Source of the DNA: an uncultured Spongiibacteraceae bacterium
GTDB taxonomy: Bacteria > Pseudomonadota > Gammaproteobacteria > Pseudomonadales > CAMLJR01
Reading direction: 5' to 3'
Assembly: GCA_946480345.1 (NCBI GenBank)
Contig: CAMLJR010000176.1
Span: 1 to 5,363, forward strand
DNA length: 5,363 nt
Positions 4,410 through 5,363 of this stretch are shown piece after piece; the stretch's first letter is position 1; each line of letters starts with the position of its first letter. The translations under genes were made by a program, and so were the position numbers. The notes below the pieces were generated by a model. It was not told the origin of the DNA. It saw only the letters and a list, made by a program, of their open reading frames with translations, and ran no database searches.

Positions 4410-5363
4410 TTGCCGCGCGGCGGCGGCCCAGGTGATCGCCGCCGTGATCTGCGAAGGCCAATCGCTGGAACGCCAACTCGCCCGCATCGAGCCGTCTGTC
4501 GCCGAGCGCGATCGCTCGCTATTACGCGAACTGTGTTATGGCAGTTTGCGCTGGCAACCGCAGCTCGATGCACTCATCAAGCCCCTGTTGCAAAAGCCGC
4601 TCAAAGCCCGCGACGCCGATATCGCCCAATTGCTGTTAGTCGGCGCTTACCAATTGCTGCACACCCGCGTCCCGCCCCATGCAGCACTGGCGGCAACGGT
4701 CGAAGCCGCGCGTCACCTAGGCAAAAACTGGGCGGCGGGAATGGTCAATGCGGTGCTGCGCCGCTTGCAGCGCGAGCATGAAAACCTGCTGACGACGATC
4801 GATGCGGCGGCGCGCGATGCGCATCCCGAATGGCTGTGGCGGCAGTTAACGGCAGCATGGCCAGAACACACTGCGGCGATCTTTGCCGCGAATAACGCCT
4901 ACCCCCCAATGTGTCTGCGGGTGAATACACAGCGCTTGTCCCGCGATGATTATCTAGCTCAGTTGGCGAGCACTCACATCGACGCTAAAGCCTGCCGTTA
5001 TAGCGGCGATGGAATTCGGCTCGATGAGCCTTGCGATGTCAGCAAGCTGCCGGAGTTCGCAACGGGTGCCGTCAGCGTGCAGGACGAGGCGGCGCAATTC
5101 GCGGCGTTACTGCTAAATGCCCAGCCCGGTCAGCGCGTACTCGATGCGTGTTGCGCTCCCGGCGGCAAGACCGGTCATATCCTCGAACGTCAGCCGGCGT
5201 TACGCGAACTGGTCGGCCTCGATGTTTCTGCCGAACGTCTACGCCGCGTCGAATCGAATCTACAACGTTTGCAGCTCACTGCAACACTGCGAGTTGGCGA
5301 TGCACTGGCGCCGCCGACCTGGTGGGATGGCGAAGTTTTCGATCGCATCCTGCTCGATGCGCC
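4402..5363 (+). CDS. rsmB: 16S rRNA m5C967 methyltransferase RsmB (Sun/Fmu), 3' end beyond the window
   Basis: RsmB methylates C967 of 16S rRNA at carbon 5 using S-adenosylmethionine. The first 320 residues are visible; the E. coli protein has about 429. The N-terminal NusB-like RNA-binding domain spans about 1-130, with ERDRSLLRELCYG (34-46), LLLVGAYQLL (76-85) and VNAVLRR (114-120). LRVN (172-175) opens the methyltransferase part, followed by SVQDEAAQ (225-232), the SAM-binding VLDACCAPGGKT (246-257), acidic D274 in GLDVS and D300 in GDA. LLDAP (316-320) is the start of motif IV; the window stops just before its expected cysteine, so neither catalytic cysteine can be checked. The ATG at 4402 overlaps the fmt stop by eight nt and has no Shine-Dalgarno, which points to translational coupling. 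In Pseudomonas trkA commonly follows. Confidence 0.95.
   Translation, partial: MVDCRAAAAQVIAAVICEGQSLERQLARIEPSVAERDRSLLRELCYGSLRWQPQLDALIKPLLQKPLKARDADIAQLLLVGAYQLLHTRVPPHAALAATVEAARHLGKNWAAGMVNAVLRRLQREHENLLTTIDAAARDAHPEWLWRQLTAAWPEHTAAIFAANNAYPPMCLRVNTQRLSRDDYLAQLASTHIDAKACRYSGDGIRLDEPCDVSKLPEFATGAVSVQDEAAQFAALLLNAQPGQRVLDACCAPGGKTGHILERQPALRELVGLDVSAERLRRVESNLQRLQLTATLRVGDALAPPTWWDGEVFDRILLDA

Noticed and set aside
4410..4781. Plus-strand open frame beginning right after the fmt stop
   Set aside because: It is out of frame with rsmB, whose NusB-like domain is continuous from 4402 through this stretch. The product is a low-complexity Arg/Ala-rich sequence.
1..5363. Novel defence, mobile or secondary-metabolite system
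   Set aside because: All six genes are conserved housekeeping or competence/pilus families with known order, and there is no unexplained coding space or foreign composition.

Overview
The window holds a conserved gammaproteobacterial housekeeping neighbourhood: two divergent three-gene clusters facing away from one shared ~200 bp intergenic region. Protein similarity recognised from memory and gene order best fit a gammaproteobacterium of the Pseudomonadales or a near relative. The same order, rsmB-fmt-def <> tsaP-dprA-tsaC, is known from Pseudomonas aeruginosa. Base composition is moderately GC-rich (high fifties by eye), and nothing suggests recent transfer. I would not name a genus.

Left arm, minus strand, read from the centre outward: tsaP (1710-2732) encodes a secreted LysM protein that anchors the type IV pilus secretin to peptidoglycan. 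dprA (486-1649) encodes the RecA loader used in natural transformation. tsaC (431 to beyond the left edge) encodes the threonylcarbamoyl-AMP synthase for the tRNA modification t6A37. tsaP and dprA have good Shine-Dalgarno sequences; tsaC has none visible. Gaps are 60 and 54 nt, so one transcript is likely.

Right arm, plus strand: def (peptide deformylase, 2931-3434), fmt (Met-tRNA formyltransferase, 3450-4409) and rsmB (16S rRNA m5C967 methyltransferase, 4402 to beyond the right edge). fmt adds the N-formyl group before initiation, Def removes it from nascent chains, and RsmB modifies the ribosome. fmt and rsmB overlap by 8 nt and def-fmt are 15 nt apart, so this is a tight operon.

The centre (2733-2930) carries a good extended -10 promoter for tsaP, set in a symmetric TATACTATA block that could also fire rightward, and a hairpin near the predicted tsaP transcript start. 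Other structures are a canonical G-quadruplex motif at the extreme left in tsaC and two small hairpins between tsaP and dprA. The two edge genes are cut by the window, not broken. I found no RNA genes, mobile elements, CRISPR arrays or oriC-like elements, and no evidence of an undescribed system. The observations worth a second look are regulatory or structural.
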